This document shows, piece after piece, positions 61,294-64,000 of a stretch of DNA of 64,000 nucleotides. Below the pieces are notes generated by a model. It worked only from the letters and a program-made list of their open reading frames with translations, ran no database searches and was not told where the DNA came from. The translations under genes were made by a program, and so were the position numbers. Origin of the DNA: Clavaria fumosa. Its lineage: Eukaryota > Basidiomycota > Agaricomycetes > Agaricales > Clavariaceae. The stretch's first letter is position 1; the number at the start of each line of letters is the position of its first letter. The stretch lies in NCBI GenBank assembly GCA_951802425.1, contig OX637803.1, forward strand, positions 310,001-374,000, written 5' to 3'.

Positions 61294-62422
61294 TTACACT
61301 CGATTGAAAGTCTCTGCCCCATCATCAACGAGATTGTCAATAGGGCAGATTGCCTGATGCAACCAAAGATCAAACTCAGTGACTGTTGAAACATCTCCAG
61401 GAACATCAGCCTTGACAAGGTCCAATAAACCCTTTGTGACCTCCACCTCAGCATAGTGGAAACAGCTATGAAAATAAAGGGGTGCTATGGGGACCTGTGT
61501 GAACAAATTAGATTTTGTCAGTTGATCAAGTCTCAGACATACCTCCCAATCATCTGATGCATTCACTGGTCGTATGTAGTCCACAGCTGATGGTCTCTTG
61601 AAGCGAATCTGCACTTTGAGGTCAGTATATTTATGAAAGCAGAAAAATAAAGTCTCACCTGCATAATCTTTGGTGGGCAGTCTAGGAAAGTGCAGCCAGT
61701 CATATGGTAAGTAAATTGACGTGCACGGAATCCCTGGTCTTTCTTCGCAGCCTCCCATTTAGATAGAGGAACCAGTTCCTTATATAAGTCACTGTCAGGA
61801 TGTCCAGCACCCCGAAGATAGCGAGCGAGATGTGCCAGGATATGCTTTGAGAGCTGATTAAGACTAGGCCCATCCACTGGGACACCAGGTTCAAGGGGCA
61901 ATTCGCAGCCATTTGCATGAAGAATGAAGTCATGGGCGAGAGTGGGAAACTCAATTAATTTGATGACTTGATCTGGATTATTAATGCGTCGTGCAAAAAG
62001 TTCTTGAAGCAGCATAAGACCATAGGAACCACGGAAGACCTGTAAATAAATGCCTGTGAAAGTAGCCGAGATGCTTTTCTTGAAGGGACATACATCTGAC
62101 ATGTCAAATACCCTGCCTGACCCAGATAACTTGACTCGGAATCCCTCATTCAACGCAGCCAATTCCATTTGGTGAACCTTGCCCACCAATGTTTCAAGTT
62201 CAACCCGGGAATGGAGTCGTTGCCGCTGAGCAGAGTCATAATCTGCAATATCCCGATACTAGACAGGTTAAGTCTTTAAGTCAATAATGCAAATAGAAAA
62301 TCACTCACCTGAATCTCTAAATTCGCAAGTAGGGTTACATTACGGGCAGTTTCAGGGATGGGTGAATCATCAAGAGGCCATTCAGTGAATGAATCAAATG
62401 TGCCAGGTGCGACAGCAGCCAT
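61294..62422 (-). CDS. Unknown five-exon gene carried by the candidate element
   Basis: Introns with good signals: GTGAGT to CTAG near 62310-62262, GTATGT to ACAG near 62093-62042, GTGAGA to GCAG near 61659-61611, and GTATGT to ACAG near 61543-61496. All keep frame. The product begins MAAVAPGTFDSFTEWPLDD. It continues NVTLLANLEIQYRDIADYD, ELETLVGKVHQMELAALNEG, VFRGSYGLMLLQELFARR, LIEFPTLAHDFILHANG, LNQLSKHILAHLARYLRG, FTYHMTGCTFLDCPPKIM, RFKRPSAVDYIRPVNASDDW and VPIAPLYFHSCFHYAEVEVT, and ends DNLVDDGAETFNRV. No transposase, nuclease or other motif recognised. Intact splicing argues it is a functional gene, perhaps an accessory gene of the element. The reading stays open to about 62470, so the start may lie upstream. 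Confidence 0.55.
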
Positions 62423-62469
62423 GAATTCACGGTCTCCAACTGATGCTTTACCTTGCAAGCATCTCACAA

Positions 62470-62665
62470 GCAGGAATGGTGGGACGAGACCCGAGTGGGA
62501 CCGGTTTGTACCACCTGCAGGAGCGCGCGTTGTGGCTCGCGGTGCGGTATGTCGCGTGCGGCAGCGGGGGCGGTGGCGGGAAGTTGTGGGACAATAATGG
62601 AGGCGGGCCCGGGTGTGCGGTTTAGGGTGCGCGTGGAGGAGGGGGCCGGTGCTGGTGCTGGCTCC
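62470..62665 (+). pseudogene. Frameshifted CBM21 carbohydrate-binding fragment
   Basis: On the + strand: RPEWDRF (to 62507), then one frame over LYHLQERALWLAVRYVACG (62506-62562), GGGGGKLWDNNGGGPG (62566-62613), then in a further frame VRFRVRVEEGAG (from 62615). D-R-F, xALWLAVRY and WDNN-G followed by V-F form the C-terminal signature of CBM21 starch/glycogen-binding domains, found in PP1 targeting subunits such as Gac1. Two frameshifts within 130 bases make it non-functional. A Gly/Ser/Cys-rich tandem repeat follows to about 62740. Presumably a captured host gene fragment. Confidence 0.6.
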
Positions 62666-62745
62666 GGTTGTGGTCCTGGCAGTGGTTCTGGTTGTGGTCC
62701 TGGCGGTGGTTCTGGTTGTGGTGCCGGCGGTGGTGTAGCTACAAG
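62640..62745. repeat. GGTTCTGGTTGTGGTCCTGG tandem repeat
   Basis: About four units of roughly 24 bp, GT/GC-rich, directly visible. Confidence 0.7.
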
Positions 62746-62987
62746 AGGGGGATCGGTCAGCGCAGTGGGAGGCGGAGGAGACCAAGGCCAGGCTCACCAC
62801 GTAGGCGAGAGATGCCATGCGGCCAGCTCAGCAAAGGCGGCGCGGTGTTCGATAGTGGTCACAGTACGCCAAGGTCACAGTACGCATTGTGGCGATTGCC
62901 GGGCAGCCTGCCGTCATGCCGAGGGCCTTTCAGACAAGCTGCCGGCAACAATCGGCAACGGTGGGTGGGGTTTGAAGCGGAGTGGCT

Positions 62988-63225
62988 GGAAAAGTTTGCG
63001 CTGTGGCTAGAAAAGTTTGCACTGTCCCGAAGGAAGTAAATTCCTTCCTAGCAAAGTAAATTTCTCAGGCAAAAATTAAAAAATTTCTACACAAAAGTAA
63101 ATTTAGGTCGCATAAAAGTTCAGTTTGCCCATGAAAATGAAATGTGCACGCTCAAGAATGAAATTACACCTGCAGAAAGTTCACACTGATTGGAGAAAAG
63201 TAAGTTCACCCGAAGGATAAGTAAA
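62988..63225. repeat. Right subterminal array, about twelve AAAAGT motifs every 20-21 bp
   Basis: The GT of AAAGT falls at 62994, 63015, 63036, 63056, 63097, 63118, 63179, 63200 and 63221. Degenerate copies fill the grid near 63076, 63139 and 63160. Orientation is opposite to the left array. Confidence 0.8.
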
Positions 63226-63281
63226 ATACTTTTTTGGAAATGAATTATGCCATAAATTTTCAAAATATTTTTGTCCAATGG

Positions 63282-63624
63282 ATCCCTTCATAGTACACGC
63301 ACCATGCGGGGCTTGGGCTATGCGTGTCCAGAAACATTATACTTCTCACCCACCAACCAAGACTTCCCTGATCCCATCTCCCAAACGCGTGACATTGTTG
63401 TGACGACTACTTACATAATATTGACGACTACTTACATAATATTTAACATCACGGGAAAAAGCATAGCCACTCCGAGGCCCTAGTTCTTCCCTCTCCTTTT
63501 GACCGTCACCCTCGACTAGCCTAAGTCTGAGCTCACCACATCCGACGGCGACCCCGCAGGGCCTTTTTTTGACACACCGTACGCTCAAAAAAGAGATATA
63601 CAACATACCGCCCAGACCATTAGA
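63282..63624. other. Intergenic, upstream of the final gene
   Basis: No exon recognised. Contains a direct duplication, GACGACTACTTACATAATAT, twice in tandem at about 63402-63441. Confidence 0.5.
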
Positions 63625-64000
63625 ATGAGGCAGGCTACCCTTGGTCTGATAGCACTATACCTCGCCTCTTCCTCTCATTTGCTCTCTGCTCATGCTCATG
63701 CATTCGCCCATGGCGAATTCCAAGACGCTGGCGTTTTGAAGGCTCGTCAAATTATTCCGCCTGTCAGGACCACAGCCGGAACCACGACAACGACTGGCAC
63801 AACTACCAGCTCACCCACGTTACCCGCACAAACGACGACCTCAACTCAGACAACCTCCAGTTCCACTCCAGCTGTTACGACGACTACGTCTTCCGCTTCT
63901 GCTTCTGATTCCACTGCCACCACCTCCTCATCCACTTCTTTGTCGTCTACTACATCTGTAGTACCGGCTCCACCGCCTATTGTGACGAGCGGGCCCACCA
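63625..64000 (+). CDS. Secreted or membrane-anchored Ser/Thr-rich protein (partial, runs off window)
   Basis: The first 125 codons only. MRQATLGLIALYLASSSHLL and SAHAHAFAHGEF form a signal peptide, followed by GVLKARQ (an R-Q site often seen after fungal pro-regions). A mucin-like stretch made almost only of Thr, Ser, Pro and Ala follows (TTAGTTTTTGTTTSSP, SSTSLSSTTSVV). It probably becomes a heavily O-glycosylated stalk, and many fungal proteins of this build have a later transmembrane span (SKG6/Mid2-like). The rest lies outside the window. Confidence 0.7.
   Translation, partial: MRQATLGLIALYLASSSHLLSAHAHAFAHGEFQDAGVLKARQIIPPVRTTAGTTTTTGTTTSSPTLPAQTTTSTQTTSSSTPAVTTTTSSASASDSTATTSSSTSLSSTTSVVPAPPPIVTSGPT

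Larger units (their letters stand above)
57121..63281. mobile_element. Candidate DNA transposon with 21-bp-periodic subterminal arrays
   Basis: The left edge CCCTTGGACAAAAT (57121-57134) is matched by the reverse complement of the right edge, CCATTGGACAAAAAT (63267-63281): one mismatch and one extra A. Just inside the left end are ten TTTACTTTTC-type motifs. Inside the right end are about twelve GAAAAGTAAA-type motifs in the opposite orientation. Both sets are spaced 20-21 bp. Ordered, inverted subterminal binding-site arrays of this kind occur in En/Spm-like and some other large cut-and-paste elements. No target-site duplication is visible, and no recognised transposase was found. The interior (one intact gene, broken gene fragments, low-complexity tracts) is unlike the housekeeping flanks in base composition. 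It is either a non-autonomous carrier or an undescribed family. Confidence 0.6.

Noticed and set aside
57121..63281. Helitron, LTR retrotransposon or Starship interpretation of the element
   Set aside because: No reverse transcriptase, integrase, Rep/helicase or tyrosine recombinase motifs and no long terminal repeats. The ends form an inverted, not direct, pair.
57060..63300. CRISPR-like reading of the regularly spaced motifs
   Set aside because: Eukaryotic context, motifs of about 10 bp with degenerate spacers, and opposite orientation at the two ends.

Overview
The window reads as nuclear DNA of an Agaricomycete basidiomycete, possibly Polyporales-like. Genes are dense and broken by many 48-100 nt GT-AG introns. 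Several families have a typical mushroom-forming-fungus look: a fused type I fatty acid synthase, fungal Zn2Cys6 regulators, basidiomycete-type kinase-like proteins and a paladin-like triple-repeat phosphatase. Most gene models below were built by joining exons by hand from splice signals and protein-family logic, so exact exon edges are inferred.

Layout, left to right. 0.3-0.9 kb: a frameshifted relic of a nuclease-like hypothetical protein. 1.6-3.7 kb: a formin carrying only the regulatory GBD/FH3 half. 4.7-11.4 kb: two tandem Zn2Cys6 transcription factors. 12.5-14.0 kb: a tandem PH-domain protein. 15.1-15.7 kb: a five-exon acyl-CoA-binding protein. 15.7-18.4 kb: no recognisable gene. 18.4-22.5 kb: a divergent pair, a kelch-propeller membrane protein and a Pof1-like NMN adenylyltransferase. 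22.9-24.7 kb: the mRNA-export helicase Dbp5. 24.7-26.5 kb: no gene, but a diverged tandem duplication. 26.5-27.1 kb: a small three-exon conserved protein. 27.5-29.4 kb: a nuclease-like/protein-kinase fusion. 29.8-33.5 kb: two tandem class B DnaJ co-chaperones. 33.7-34.5 kb: a Vtc1-like vacuolar membrane protein. 35.2-48.2 kb: one 13-kb gene for a complete single-chain fatty acid synthase. 48.6-50.7 kb: a GT-B glycosyltransferase-like protein. 50.9-56.9 kb: the paladin-like phosphatase.

The accessory part is 57.1-63.3 kb. It looks like a DNA transposon of about 6.2 kb. A short imperfect terminal inverted repeat bounds it. Inside each end lies an array of short A/T-rich motifs spaced almost exactly 21 bp, in opposite orientations at the two ends. 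Between the arrays are GC-rich broken coding fragments, including a frameshifted piece of a CBM21 carbohydrate-binding domain. There are also minisatellite and trinucleotide tracts and one intact five-exon gene of unknown function. The window ends inside a new secreted or membrane-anchored Ser/Thr-rich protein.

Functional links are mostly coincidental, as usual in a fungal chromosome. Fatty acid synthesis and acyl-CoA binding, two adjacent co-chaperones and two adjacent regulators are the visible thematic pairs. No tRNA, rRNA or CRISPR could be supported.
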